DNA of 64,000 nt, taken from positions 124,001-188,000 of the forward strand of contig NZ_JBOFIN010000146.1 in NCBI RefSeq assembly GCF_051650185.1, read 5' to 3'. Below are positions 6,902 through 16,081 of this stretch, in pieces; position 1 is the first letter of the stretch; every line of letters starts with the position of its first letter. This stretch comes from Scandinavium sp051650185 (GTDB taxonomy: Bacteria; Pseudomonadota; Gammaproteobacteria; Enterobacterales; Enterobacteriaceae). The translations under genes were made by a program, and so were the position numbers. The notes under the pieces are model-generated. The model saw only the letters and a list, made by a program, of their open reading frames with translations. It did not search any database and had not been told where the DNA came from.

Positions 6902-9203
6902 GCGGCAACGCCGGGCCGTTGTACTTCTCCAGCCACACCAGCGCCGTATTGCCCGCGCAGCCATTCCCCAGCTTCGAGCTGGGGAGATCTTTGGTCAGTA
7001 CGTTGACCGCCCCATTTTTGCAGATGCCCCCGGCCTGCAAATCCAGGTCCGGCCACGCGCCTTCGTGCAGACAAATCACGCCAGAGCGAATGCCTTCCGT
7101 CACCACGGCTCCCGCCAGCACTTGTCCACGGCCATTCCATACCCGCACCAAATCACCGTCAGCAATGCCACGTTCCGCAGCATCCTGAGGATGCAACGTC
7201 AGCGGTTCACGCCCGGCAACCGCGTAACGCTCGCGCAAAGCGGTGTAATTAAGCTGACTGTGCAAGCGATGCGCCGGATGCGCTGACAGCAACTGAAGCT
7301 GCCCCGCCTGAGCATTACCATGCCACTCGTCTGGCTCCAGCCACGTCGCATGCCCCGGACAATCTGCATAGCCGAAGCCAGCGATGCGCCGGGAGAAAAT
7401 TTCGATTTTGCCGCTGTCGGTTTTTAACGGATTCGCCTGCGGATCTTCACGGAATGCGGCAAAGCGAACGAACTGCGCGTTTTGCTCGCTCTGGGGCATT
7501 TCGATAAGCTCGTTGGCCTGCCAGAACTCGCTGAACGGCGGCAGAGTCACCTGCTGGCTGGCCCCGCGCTGCCCGGCAATCTCATAAAACGTCTCCAGCC
7601 ATTCGAGGTCGCTTTTGCCTTCGGTAAAGCGCTCGCGCCCGCCCTCTTCCCAGCGTTCGCTCAGTTCGGCGAAGACTTCCCAGTCATCACGCGCTTCGTC
7701 GCGCGGCGGCACAACGCGTTTCATCGGCACCAGATGCTGGTTGCTGTAATCGCCGGTCATGGTCAAATCATTGCGCTCAAACGACGTTGTCGCGGGCAGC
7801 ACGATATCCGCATGGCGAGCGGCTGCGGTCCAGAAGCACTCAGAAATCACCACCAGCTCCGGCTTTTGCCAGGCGCGGATCAGACGATTGGTATCCTGAT
7901 GATGCGTGAAGTTTGCTCCGCCCGCCCACCAGACAAAGCGTATATCAGGGAAGTGCCGGTCCATCCCGTTGTGCTGATAAGGTGCGCCTGGGTTTTCCAG
8001 CGCTTCAACAATGCGTGCCACCGGGATTTTATCCACCGCATCCGTGCCACCTGCCACGCTGCCCTGCATCGAGGCCAGCACTGCGGAACGACGCGTCGGG
8101 TTGCCGCCGTTGGCAAAGTGATAAGAGAGGCCGAACCCGCCGCCCGGCGTCCCGATTTGCCCGAGCATGGCGGCAAGCGTCACCAGCATCCAGTGTTTTT
8201 GCTCGCCAAACTGCTGGCGCTGCATACCCCAACCGGACATCAGCATGGTGGTGTTTTCGTGGAATATTTTCGCCAGCTCGCGAATTTTCTCTGCGTTAAT
8301 GCCGCAAATATCCGCCGCCCAGTCGGCCGTTTTTGCCACGCCGTCGCGTTCCCCCGTCAGGTATTCGGCAAAATGCTCATAGCCTGTCGTGCATCGCGCG
8401 AGGAAATCAGTATCGTGCCAGCCGTTTTCCACCAGCGTATGGGCGATGCCGAGCATCAATGCCACGTCGGTACCCATATGCGGGGCGATCCACTCCATTG
8501 ATTCACCGAAAAACTCGACCGTTTCTGATCGCATGGGATCGATACAGATCAGCTTCTTGCCGCTTTTTCGCAACTGGTCGAAATAAGGAATGCCCTGTTC
8601 GTCAGAGGCATTCCACGCAATTTTCAAGGTATTGAGCGGGTTGGCGCTCCACAGCACCACCACGTCGGTGTGCTCCAGAATCAGCGGCCAGCTGGTTTGC
8701 TGCTGGTATACCTCGTTGCCGCCCACGACATAAGGCATGATGGCCTGAGCCGCGCCGGTAGAATAGTCACCAAGATGCCCGGTATAGCCGCCCGCGAGGC
8801 TCATGTAGCGCTGTAACAGCGTGGCGGCTTTATGCAGCACGCCGTTGGAACGCCAGCCGTAAGAACCCGCAAAAATCGAAGAAGGCCCGTAGGTTTCGCG
8901 AATACGCTGATGCTGTGAGTGAATCAGATTCAGCGCATCATCCCAGCTCACCCGCACAAACTCATCCTGCCCACGCACGCCCTGTGGATCGGCTGGTGAA
9001 GCCAGAAAACCCTTACGCACCATGGGATAGCGCACACGCGTCTTGCTGTGAACCTGGTCACGCACCACGCTTTGCAGCGAGTTCTCAAAGGTGCCCGCCA
9101 AAGCGCCACGGGAAGAAAGCACCGTGTCGCCATCGGTTTCAACCAGCATTGGCCCCCAGTGGGCCGCGGTCAGAATGGTTTTTGTTGCAGATGAATTGGC
9201 CAA
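6870..9203 (-). CDS. bisC: Biotin sulfoxide reductase (molybdopterin enzyme)
   Basis: BisC is a DMSO-reductase-family enzyme with a bis-molybdopterin guanine dinucleotide cofactor. It reduces biotin-d-sulfoxide (and methionine sulfoxide in E. coli) in the cytoplasm. Family signatures include GSYGWRSNGVLHKA (serine as the molybdenum ligand), TGHLGDYSTGAAQ and GWGMQRQQFGEQ. A TTG start at 9203, with GGGAG six bases before it, gives 777 residues, exactly the E. coli length, beginning at ANSSATK where E. coli begins ANSSS. An ATG at 9302 would add 33 non-conserved residues. The gene is divergent from yiaD. Confidence 0.93.
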   Translation of the reverse strand: MANSSATKTILTAAHWGPMLVETDGDTVLSSRGALAGTFENSLQSVVRDQVHSKTRVRYPMVRKGFLASPADPQGVRGQDEFVRVSWDDALNLIHSQHQRIRETYGPSSIFAGSYGWRSNGVLHKAATLLQRYMSLAGGYTGHLGDYSTGAAQAIMPYVVGGNEVYQQQTSWPLILEHTDVVVLWSANPLNTLKIAWNASDEQGIPYFDQLRKSGKKLICIDPMRSETVEFFGESMEWIAPHMGTDVALMLGIAHTLVENGWHDTDFLARCTTGYEHFAEYLTGERDGVAKTADWAADICGINAEKIRELAKIFHENTTMLMSGWGMQRQQFGEQKHWMLVTLAAMLGQIGTPGGGFGLSYHFANGGNPTRRSAVLASMQGSVAGGTDAVDKIPVARIVEALENPGAPYQHNGMDRHFPDIRFVWWAGGANFTHHQDTNRLIRAWQKPELVVISECFWTAAARHADIVLPATTSFERNDLTMTGDYSNQHLVPMKRVVPPRDEARDDWEVFAELSERWEEGGRERFTEGKSDLEWLETFYEIAGQRGASQQVTLPPFSEFWQANELIEMPQSEQNAQFVRFAAFREDPQANPLKTDSGKIEIFSRRIAGFGYADCPGHATWLEPDEWHGNAQAGQLQLLSAHPAHRLHSQLNYTALRERYAVAGREPLTLHPQDAAERGIADGDLVRVWNGRGQVLAGAVVTEGIRSGVICLHEGAWPDLDLQAGGICKNGAVNVLTKDLPSSKLGNGCAGNTALVWLEKYNGPALPLTAFDPPANA

Positions 9204-9371
9204 AACAGGCTCCCGGTTAACTGATGCAGGTGTTGCGACGGCGTTTTTGTCACTGCCGTTCGATTTATTTACAAATTTATAAAAAGCTTTTGGAATTTTC
9301 ATCACTTTCCCGCGTCATAATCAACCGCCACGGACGCCGTGGCAAAGAATAAAAAGGATTAAGGAAAGAAG

Positions 9372-10034
9372 ATGAAAAAACGCGTAATCATGATTGCCGC
9401 TATGGTAAGCGGCGCGCTGGCTCTGTCAGGCTGTACGACGAACCCTTATACCGGTGAGCGCGAAGCCGGTAAATCCGGCATTGGCGCAGGCATTGGCGCC
9501 CTGGCCGGGGCCGGTATCGGCATGCTCTCGTCGTCGAAGAAAGACCGTGGCAAAGGCGCGCTGATTGGCGCAGCAGCAGGTGCTGCCGTCGGCGGTGGCG
9601 TCGGTTATTACATGGACGTGCAGGAAGCGAAACTGCGTGAAAAAATGCAGGGCACCGGCGTCAGCGTTACGCGTAATGGCGACAGCATCGTGCTCAACAT
9701 GCCAAATAACGTCACCTTTGACAGCAGCAGCGCGAACCTGAAACCGGCAGGAGCTAACACTCTGACGGGCGTGGCAATGGTGCTGAAAGAGTATGAGAAA
9801 ACCGCCGTGAACGTGGTCGGCTACACCGACAGCACCGGCAGCCAGGACCTGAACATGCGCCTGTCTCAGCAGCGTGCTGAATCGGTCGCCAGCTCGCTCA
9901 TCACTCAGGGCGTATCAGCCAACCGTATTCGTACCACCGGCATGGGCCCGGCGAATCCTATCGCCAGCAACAGCACCGCCGAAGGCAAAGCACAGAACCG
10001 TCGTGTAGAAATCACGCTGACTCCACTGTCTTAA
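9372..10034 (+). CDS. yiaD: OmpA-domain outer-membrane lipoprotein YiaD
   Basis: This 220-residue lipoprotein has signal peptide and lipobox LSGC (lipidated C21). Two glycine-zipper stretches follow (GIGAGIGALAGAGIGM and GAAAGAAVGGGVG, residues about 37-80). The C-terminal OmpA-like peptidoglycan-binding domain contains NVVGYTDSTGSQDLNMRLSQ, then the NRR motif. In E. coli it is a multicopy suppressor of bamB and BamD-related defects. The long form matches E. coli YiaD (219 residues). A strong GC hairpin follows the stop codon. Confidence 0.94.
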   Translation: MKKRVIMIAAMVSGALALSGCTTNPYTGEREAGKSGIGAGIGALAGAGIGMLSSSKKDRGKGALIGAAAGAAVGGGVGYYMDVQEAKLREKMQGTGVSVTRNGDSIVLNMPNNVTFDSSSANLKPAGANTLTGVAMVLKEYEKTAVNVVGYTDSTGSQDLNMRLSQQRAESVASSLITQGVSANRIRTTGMGPANPIASNSTAEGKAQNRRVEITLTPLS

Positions 10035-10047
10035 GCCGCTTTACCCC

Positions 10048-10069
10048 ACCGGGCGAGCACTCGCCCGGT
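10048..10069 (+). terminator. GC-rich hairpin after yiaD
   Basis: ACCGGGCGAG at 10048-10057 pairs perfectly with CTCGCCCGGT at 10060-10069. No clear T-run follows, so it may be an RNA-stabilising or Rho-assisted end rather than a classical terminator. Confidence 0.55.
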
Positions 10070-10157
10070 AGCTTCCCGCCCAAAATCAGGGCTGGTGCAT
10101 CTTATCTTCCTGTGGCTAACTGATTACAAAGCCTGCTAATCAATGGAGATAAGTTGA

Positions 10158-11129
10158 ATGAAGCCGTCCGTTGTACTCTATAAAACGCTACCTGACGATC
10201 TACTGCAACGTCTGCAAAATCACTTCACCGTCACCCAGGTTTCCGATCTCCATCCCAATACCGTCCTCGCCCACGCAAAGGCATTTTCTGAGGCTGAAGG
10301 CCTGCTTGGCTCCAGTGAAACCGTCGGGCCCGAATTGCTGGAAAAAATGCCTGCTCTGCGGGCAACCTCGACCATTTCCGTGGGCTACGACAATTTTGAT
10401 GTGGATGCGCTGAATGCCCGTAAAGTTCTGCTGATGCACACCCCAACGGCGCTGACTGAAACCGTCGCCGATACCCTGATGGCACTGATTCTGAGCAGTG
10501 CGCGTCGCGTTGTGGAAGTAGCTGAACGCGTGAAAAAAGGCGAATGGACCCAGGGCATCGGCCCGGACTGGTTTGGCACGGATGTGCACCATAAAACCAT
10601 CGGCATCGTTGGGATGGGGCGCATCGGCCTGGCGCTGGCGCAACGCGCGCACTTGGGCTTCGGCATGCCGGTGCTCTATAACGCACGTCGCCAGCATAAA
10701 GAAGCAGAAGAGCGCTTCAACGCACGCCATTGCTCGCTGGACACCCTGTTACAGGAAGCCGATTTTGTCTGTTCCATCCTGCCGTTAACGGACGAAACCC
10801 GGCATCTTTTTGGCGCAGAGCAATTCAGCAAAATGAAAAAGTCCGCCATTTTCATCAACGCCGGACGCGGCCCGGTGGTGGACGAGCAGGCACTGATTAC
10901 TGCGCTGAAGAACGGCGACATTCATGCCGCAGGGCTGGATGTCTTTGAGCAGGAACCGCTGCCGGTCTCTTCTAAACTGCTGAAAATGCCAAACGTGGTG
11001 GCGCTGCCGCATATTGGCTCCGCGACGCATGAGACGCGCTATAATATGGCGGCCACTGCGGTGGATAACCTGATTGCGGCACTTGACGGGAAAGTCGAGA
11101 AGAACTGCGTGAATCCGCAAGTTCTTTAG
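10158..11129 (+). CDS. ghrB: Glyoxylate/hydroxypyruvate reductase B
   Basis: This 323-residue D-2-hydroxyacid dehydrogenase reduces glyoxylate and hydroxypyruvate (and 2-ketogluconate) with NADPH in the cytoplasm. The Rossmann motif is GIVGMGRIGLALAQRAH, followed by NARRQ, where the arginines fit NADPH preference. The family signature INAGRGPVVDEQAL carries the catalytic arginine, and the catalytic histidine sits in LPHIGSAT. A GGAGAT ribosome site precedes ATG 10158. A REP element follows the stop. Confidence 0.95.
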   Translation: MKPSVVLYKTLPDDLLQRLQNHFTVTQVSDLHPNTVLAHAKAFSEAEGLLGSSETVGPELLEKMPALRATSTISVGYDNFDVDALNARKVLLMHTPTALTETVADTLMALILSSARRVVEVAERVKKGEWTQGIGPDWFGTDVHHKTIGIVGMGRIGLALAQRAHLGFGMPVLYNARRQHKEAEERFNARHCSLDTLLQEADFVCSILPLTDETRHLFGAEQFSKMKKSAIFINAGRGPVVDEQALITALKNGDIHAAGLDVFEQEPLPVSSKLLKMPNVVALPHIGSATHETRYNMAATAVDNLIAALDGKVEKNCVNPQVL

Positions 11130-11144
11130 AATGTGTGGAATATC

Positions 11145-11203
11145 GTCGGGCGGCACTTCGTTTGCCCGACCTACAACGTTTTGTAGGCCGGGTCAGGCCG
11201 GCA
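11145..11203. repeat. REP/BIME element
   Basis: Two inverted GC-rich arms (GTCGGGCGGCAC... and GTAGGCCGGGTCAGGCCGGC) flank the short palindrome CTACAACGTTTTGTAG. This is the typical enterobacterial REP pair layout between convergent ghrB and yiaF. Confidence 0.75.
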
Positions 11204-11210
11204 ATCAGGA

Positions 11211-11921
11211 TCAACGCGTGGCGTTAACCGCTGCGCTCCAGGCCTGATTAAATGCCTGGTGCTGAGAAGCCAATGGGCCAATCAGCTGATTGTACTGGCT
11301 GGCTTGCTGAGACGTCGGGAACTGAATGCCGTTCGCGACGAAGCTCACCTGAGTCCCTTGCTGGGCGACGAAATCCCCCACCTGAACCAGTTGCTGAGTG
11401 AAAATCTGCGCGGCGGGGATCAGGGGCTGCAGGGCGTTCGCTGGCAGCGTCACCACTTTGTTGTACACCTGATCAAACACCGGTTTCAGATCTTCATTCT
11501 GCTTCAGCGCTGAGTGCGCAGCATCCGCCTGCATTTTGGCGTTTTCCAGCTGCTGGCTCAGTACACCGAGCGAGCCGTTTGCCTGACGCAGCGGTTCACG
11601 CTGAGTCATGTAGTCCTGCGGCACGCGAATGGTGTTCACGCTATCAACCACGGGACGCAGACCTGCATCCATCGCCTGGCTCACCTGCTGTGAATAACCA
11701 TAGATGACGGCGTAATCGGACACGAACGGGCCAAATTGTTTTTTCTGATCGGTGGTCAGCGTCGGCAGACGTTCGCCACTACGCATCACGGTATTCTGCA
11801 AAAAGTCGATAAACGCTTTACGCTGATCGCCTTCTTTATCGAAACACCCACTCAGGCTAACAACCATCAATAACGCCGCAACAGGCGCAAACCAGCGAGA
11901 GCAGGACTTTCCTGTCGCCAT
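11211..11921 (-). CDS. yiaF: DUF3053 lipoprotein YiaF
   Basis: This 236-residue predicted lipoprotein belongs to the DUF3053 family and is orthologous to E. coli YiaF. The signal peptide ends in a LSGC lipobox (C26). The mature part is mostly helical and glutamine-rich (TLTTDQKKQFGPFVSDYAV, ANGSLGVLSQQLENAKMQAD). In E. coli it is described as a barrier effect co-colicin resistance-like factor; its biochemical role is not known. The gene is convergent with ghrB and divergent from the aromatic acid transporter. Confidence 0.9.
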   Translation of the reverse strand: MATGKSCSRWFAPVAALLMVVSLSGCFDKEGDQRKAFIDFLQNTVMRSGERLPTLTTDQKKQFGPFVSDYAVIYGYSQQVSQAMDAGLRPVVDSVNTIRVPQDYMTQREPLRQANGSLGVLSQQLENAKMQADAAHSALKQNEDLKPVFDQVYNKVVTLPANALQPLIPAAQIFTQQLVQVGDFVAQQGTQVSFVANGIQFPTSQQASQYNQLIGPLASQHQAFNQAWSAAVNATR

Positions 11922-12182
11922 TTTATTACTCCTTCAACCAAAAAAAGCGCAAACGGGCACACACGTGCCTGACGGCTACAAGGATAGTCGACGCAAGCCT
12001 CGCAGGATAGCCTTTCCTGCATTCCGGGCGGGAAAAATCGTGAGCGATCCCTCTCCGCCAGCATGTTAAGTATTTGTTGCATGCATCACAATTACGGCGC
12101 GATCCCTTTTCCGGAAGCGAAAACCTAAGCTAATGAATTAACGTATTTTAATTCATTGAATCAGCAGAGGCCTTCGCCCGCC

Positions 12183-12197
12183 GTACGATTATCGCAC
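12183..12197 (+). promoter_or_regulatory. Distal PcaR-like box
   Basis: GTACGATTATCGCAC matches the proximal box at 12270-12284 at 13 of 15 positions. The two boxes start 87 bases apart in the same orientation. It lies in the 387-base gap 11922-12308 between yiaF and the transporter. Confidence 0.5.
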
Positions 12198-12269
12198 GCT
12201 TCCGCCCGTGAGCACGTTGTCGAAAAAGCACTCTGGTGGTTTGATTAAATGAACGATTAACGGATATCC

Positions 12270-12284
12270 GTTCGATAATCGCAC
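12270..12284 (+). promoter_or_regulatory. PcaR-like box before the PcaK-like gene
   Basis: GTTCGATAATCGCAC is identical to the 15-base PcaR recognition sequence I recall from Pseudomonas putida pca promoters. GATAAT within it could act as a -10 element. It overlaps the perfect palindrome AACGGATATCCGTT at 12259-12272. It ends 25 bases before the start codon of the transporter. The rest of the 11922-12308 gap shows no coding potential. Confidence 0.65.
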
Positions 12285-12308
12285 ATTTTACCTCCCAGGA
12301 ATCGAGAC

Positions 12309-13676
12309 ATGACAAAGACAACAACCGATATCCAGGCCTTTATCAACGACCACCCGTTCACAAAGTACCAGTGGATGATCCTCGTGCTGTGCTTTATTAC
12401 GGTGGCGATGGACGGCTTCGACACCGCCATTATTGGCTTTATTGCTTCAGACCTCGTCCAGGAGTGGGGCGTACAGAAATCGGCCCTCGGCCCGGTGATG
12501 AGCGCCGCGCTGGTTGGTCTCGCCGTTGGCGCGCTGACCGCAGGCCCGATGGCGGACAAAATTGGCCGCAAAAAAGTGCTGATCCTCTCCATCATCGTGT
12601 TCGGGAGCTTCAGCCTGCTGACCGCTGCCGCCACCAGCCTCAATCAGCTGACCCTGCTGCGCTTCCTCACCGGCCTTGGCCTCGGTGCCGCCATGCCGAA
12701 TGCCGCAACGCTGATGAGCGAATATGCCCCCGAGCGTCGCCGCGCCCTGATGGTGAACCTGATGTTCGTCGGCTTCCCGATTGGCTCTTCCCTCGGCGGG
12801 TTTATCTCGGCGTGGCTTATTCCGCATTACGGCTGGCAAAGCGTGCTGATCCTCGGCGGTGTCATGCCGCTGGCGATGTCCGTGGTGCTGATTTTCCTGC
12901 TGCCAGAATCGGTGCGGTATCTGGTGGCGAAAAACAAATCCCAGCAGCAGGTCGCCGCCATCTTGAAACGCATTGCGCCACTTCCCGCAGAGACCCGCTT
13001 CGTGCTGCATGAAGCAGGCGATGTGCAGGAGAAATCCGCGCTGGGCGTGATTTTCTCCCCGCGTTACCTCGTGGGTACCGTGATGCTGTGCCTCACCTAC
13101 TTCATGGGCCTGCTGATTTTCTACCTGCTGACCAGCTGGCTGCCGCTGCTCATCCGTGAAACAGGCGCCTCCATGAGCCAGGCTTCTGTGGTGACGGCGT
13201 TGTTCCCGTTAGGCGGCGGTATTGGCGTGCTGGTGCTGGGCTGGCTGATGGATAAATTTAACCCCAACAAGGTGGTTGCAGTGGGTTGGCTCCTGACAGG
13301 CATCTTTGTTTGCCTGGTCGGCTTCTCCACCAGCAGCCTGGTGCTGATGGGCGTGATGGTGTTTATCGCGGGCAGCATCATGAATGGCGCACAGTCCTCC
13401 ATGCCTGCACTGGCGGCAGGGTTCTACCCAACACAAGGACGAGCCACAGGCGTCGCGTGGATGCTCGGCATCGGCCGTTTCGGCGGGATTTTGGGCGCGT
13501 TCAGCGGTGCCTTCCTGATGCAGGCCCAGCTGTCGTTTGAGACCATCTTCGGCCTGCTGGCCATTCCGGCGCTGCTTTCTGCCTGCGCGTTGATGATCAA
13601 ATACGTTGCCACCCGACCAGGCCGGGTTGCCCAGGGGAATGCCAACGAACTGGCGAAAACTACCCAGAAAGCCTGA
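12309..13676 (+). CDS. pcaK: AAHS-family aromatic acid:H+ symporter (PcaK-like)
   Basis: This 455-residue, 12-helix major facilitator carries the aromatic acid:proton symporter signature DGFDTAIIGF in helix 1 and the loop motif GPMADKIGRKKVL between helices 2 and 3. It is most like 4-hydroxybenzoate/protocatechuate transporters (PcaK, BenK, MhpT). The PcaR-like boxes upstream support uptake of protocatechuate-branch substrates. No catabolic or regulator genes lie beside it, so its pathway partners must be elsewhere. E. coli K-12 has no gene here between yiaF and yiaG. Substrate assignment is inferred. Confidence 0.82.
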   Translation: MTKTTTDIQAFINDHPFTKYQWMILVLCFITVAMDGFDTAIIGFIASDLVQEWGVQKSALGPVMSAALVGLAVGALTAGPMADKIGRKKVLILSIIVFGSFSLLTAAATSLNQLTLLRFLTGLGLGAAMPNAATLMSEYAPERRRALMVNLMFVGFPIGSSLGGFISAWLIPHYGWQSVLILGGVMPLAMSVVLIFLLPESVRYLVAKNKSQQQVAAILKRIAPLPAETRFVLHEAGDVQEKSALGVIFSPRYLVGTVMLCLTYFMGLLIFYLLTSWLPLLIRETGASMSQASVVTALFPLGGGIGVLVLGWLMDKFNPNKVVAVGWLLTGIFVCLVGFSTSSLVLMGVMVFIAGSIMNGAQSSMPALAAGFYPTQGRATGVAWMLGIGRFGGILGAFSGAFLMQAQLSFETIFGLLAIPALLSACALMIKYVATRPGRVAQGNANELAKTTQKA

Positions 13677-13685
13677 TAGCGGAAC

Positions 13686-13720
13686 GGCGGGTGCCCTGCC
13701 CGCCCTTTCTCATTTTTTTA
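13686..13720 (+). terminator. Terminator of the PcaK-like gene
   Basis: GGCGGG at 13686-13691 pairs with CCCGCC at 13699-13704, followed by a T-rich tract ending in seven T. Confidence 0.8.
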
Positions 13721-13925
13721 CTAACGATTTACAAAAAAAGCGCTGAACAAGTTTCCCTTTCTTTTATCAAATAATTAGTCCTGCCTGCGCGGCTGCTGAA
13801 ACGCATCAGGAAAAATATATCGCACGAATAATCACTCCCGTAACGATCCCTCACCCGTTTTACTGACTATTCTTAATGAGCTTCACCATAATAACGATCC
13901 CTCAGACCTTCCAGAGGAGTTCTCA

Positions 13926-14216
13926 ATGGAATATAAAGATCCGATGTTTGAACTGCTGAGCAGTCTGGAACAAATTGTTTTTAAAGATGATTCAAAGAGT
14001 TTTACCCTGACCCAGAAGCCCACAGCCTTTACCGAGTTTGAGCAACTGCGTAAAGGCTCCGGCCTGAAAGTTGAAGACTTTGCCCGAGCCATGGGGGTGA
14101 GCGTGGCGATGGTGCAGGAGTGGGAATCGCGACGAGAGAAACCGTCACCCACCGAGCTCAGACTGATGCGCCTGTTGCAGGCGAATCCGGTTATCAGCCA
14201 ACAGCTTATCGAATGA
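13926..14216 (+). CDS. yiaG: HTH-type regulator YiaG
   Basis: This 96-residue protein has the same length as E. coli YiaG. The C-terminal half is a Xre/MqsA-like helix-turn-helix (LRKGSGLKVEDFARAMGVSV, then WESRREKPSP). The first 40 residues (MEYKDPMFELLSSLEQIVFK) are conserved and lack a recognisable domain. Its targets are unknown; E. coli yiaG is RpoS-dependent. In E. coli cspA follows; here the gene ends in a terminator and an ABC-F gene comes next. Confidence 0.93.
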   Translation: MEYKDPMFELLSSLEQIVFKDDSKSFTLTQKPTAFTEFEQLRKGSGLKVEDFARAMGVSVAMVQEWESRREKPSPTELRLMRLLQANPVISQQLIE

Positions 14217-14236
14217 CAGCATTTTTTCAGTATCCG

Positions 14237-14259
14237 CCCCCGCCTCTGCGGGGGTTTTT
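14237..14259 (+). terminator. Terminator of yiaG
   Basis: CCCCCGC at 14237-14243 pairs with GCGGGGG at 14248-14254 around a 4-base loop, followed by TTTTT. It overlaps nothing and ends 3 bases before the stop of the convergent ABC-F gene. Confidence 0.92.
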
Positions 14260-14261
14260 GT

Positions 14262-15884
14262 TTATATCGCCCCGAATACCCAGCCGTTTTCCCGCCACTC
14301 AAGCACATGCGTCAGACCCAGCCCTTGCAGAAAAGCCTCATCATGCGACACCACCAGCATCGCGCCGGGAAACGCCGATAAGGCGGTTTCAATGGCCTGT
14401 GTTGAAGCTAAATCCAGATGGTTGGTCGGTTCATCCAACAGCAGTAACTGGGTGGCATCACGACGCCAGAGCACGCTTGCCAGCGCGGCTTTCAGACGTT
14501 CGCCTCCGCTTAGTGCAGAAAGCGGCAACATCACTTTACTGGCCGTGAGTTGAAGCTGCGCCAGGCGACTGCGCAACACGCCCTCTTCCAATGGCGTATC
14601 ACCCAGGCGCAGAAGATCCATCACCGACAGCGACAAATCGAACTGGCTAAGGTGCTGATCGAGCCAGGCAGCCTGCACTGAGAGCCTGCTGCTACCAGAG
14701 ACAGATGATTCCAGCCCCAGTATGGTTTTCAGCAGCGTGGTCTTTCCACAGCCGTTTGGCCCGCGCAGAGCAACGCGCATCGGCCCCGTAATGAGGGCAC
14801 TCAGCGGCGGTAAGGATGAATGTGGGAGCACCAGCTCCTCCAGCTCAAGCACCTGTTTACCTGCGGCTATCTGACTTCCTGCCAGCATGAACATCACCGC
14901 GGCCTCGTCTGTCACCTTTTCACGCGCCTGATTGACCGCAGCGTTAAGCGCATCATTTTGTTCGCTATGCTGCCGACGGAGGGTGCCCGGTCGGGCTTTC
15001 GCCGCCCCTTTGTAAGCCACCCGTTCGAACGAGGCGATGTTCAGTGAATCCACGGTTCGAAGCGTCTGGGCAGAACGTCGCAGGCTGGCATCGTGCTCTT
15101 TCTGCATTCTTGCACGCGTTCGTTTTCGCTCTGTTGCCGCGTGCTCCAGTGCGGCACGAGCCGCCTGCTGTTCAGCATCGCGTTGCTGCTGGTAAACCGT
15201 AAAGTTGCCGCCATAGCTGCGCAACTCACCCGCCGCCAGCTCCAGAATACGCGGCAGTTTTTCCAGCAGTTCTCGATCATGGCTGGCGATTAGCGCGCCG
15301 CCACGCCACCGCGAAAGCTGGTGCCAGAGCCACTCTCGTCCGGCGCGATCCAGATGGTTGGTCGGCTCATCCAGCAGCAGATAATCCGCCCCGGAAAGAA
15401 ATGCGCCGCACAGCAGAGCTTTGACTCGCTCACCGCCGCTTAACGTCGCCGCTGGAAGCCACGGGTCAAAAGCGGGCAACGAGAGCTCAGCAAAGCTGGC
15501 GCTCAGGCGCTCCGCCAAATCCCACTGACCGTCCAGAAGGTCAACGTCCTCAGGCAGCATTTCACCCTGAGTGACACGAGCTAATGCCTCGAAGCGATCG
15601 CGAAGGCCGAGTAAATCAGCAAGCGTGTGATGAAGGGGAAGCTCATGATGCTGGGCGACATACACCACGTCACCGAAGCGTTCGATATGCCCGTGTGCAG
15701 GCATCTCAACACCTGAAAGCAGCTGTAATAGCCGGGATTTTCCGCTGCCATTGCGCCCCACCAGGCCGCACAGCGCGGGCTCAAGGGACACATTCAACGG
15801 ACCAAACAGGACGTCGCCCGTCGCAAACTGACAGGTGACCTGATGCAAAATAAAAGAAGGGGATTGCGCAATAAAATGAGCCAT
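14262..15884 (-). CDS. ABC-F family ATPase (ribosome-associated type)
   Basis: This 540-residue protein has two ATP-binding cassettes and no membrane segments, which is the ABC-F plan. Walker A motifs are GRNGSGKS and GPNGCGKT. Signatures are LSGGERVKALL and LSGGERLKAAL. Both Walker B regions read LLDEPTNHLD. The inter-cassette linker is long, charged and rich in Ala/Arg/Gln. Known ABC-F members act in translation or antibiotic ribosome protection, but which subgroup this belongs to is not clear. ATG 15884 follows AGGAG; a GTG two codons upstream is less likely. It occupies the position of E. coli cspA. Confidence 0.85.
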   Translation of the reverse strand: MAHFIAQSPSFILHQVTCQFATGDVLFGPLNVSLEPALCGLVGRNGSGKSRLLQLLSGVEMPAHGHIERFGDVVYVAQHHELPLHHTLADLLGLRDRFEALARVTQGEMLPEDVDLLDGQWDLAERLSASFAELSLPAFDPWLPAATLSGGERVKALLCGAFLSGADYLLLDEPTNHLDRAGREWLWHQLSRWRGGALIASHDRELLEKLPRILELAAGELRSYGGNFTVYQQQRDAEQQAARAALEHAATERKRTRARMQKEHDASLRRSAQTLRTVDSLNIASFERVAYKGAAKARPGTLRRQHSEQNDALNAAVNQAREKVTDEAAVMFMLAGSQIAAGKQVLELEELVLPHSSLPPLSALITGPMRVALRGPNGCGKTTLLKTILGLESSVSGSSRLSVQAAWLDQHLSQFDLSLSVMDLLRLGDTPLEEGVLRSRLAQLQLTASKVMLPLSALSGGERLKAALASVLWRRDATQLLLLDEPTNHLDLASTQAIETALSAFPGAMLVVSHDEAFLQGLGLTHVLEWRENGWVFGAI

Positions 15885-16081
15885 AAGCACTCCTGAATGA
15901 AATCAATACCATCCCCGCCAACGCGATGCGTTATGTCAGGGCCGAATTCATCAGTCGTGAGTGTTCATTTTCGGTATGCGCTCCTGGAAGGAAGAAAAGT
16001 CGGGGCTAAGGATAGCCTTAGTGGCTTGCTGGTTTCAAGGCGAAATTTTAACCACCATTTTTTCCTGGCCATCTCCTGGCA

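Noticed and set aside
7482..8501. A 339-codon frame opposite bisC
   Set aside because: It is a shadow of bisC with no ribosome site and no recognisable domain.
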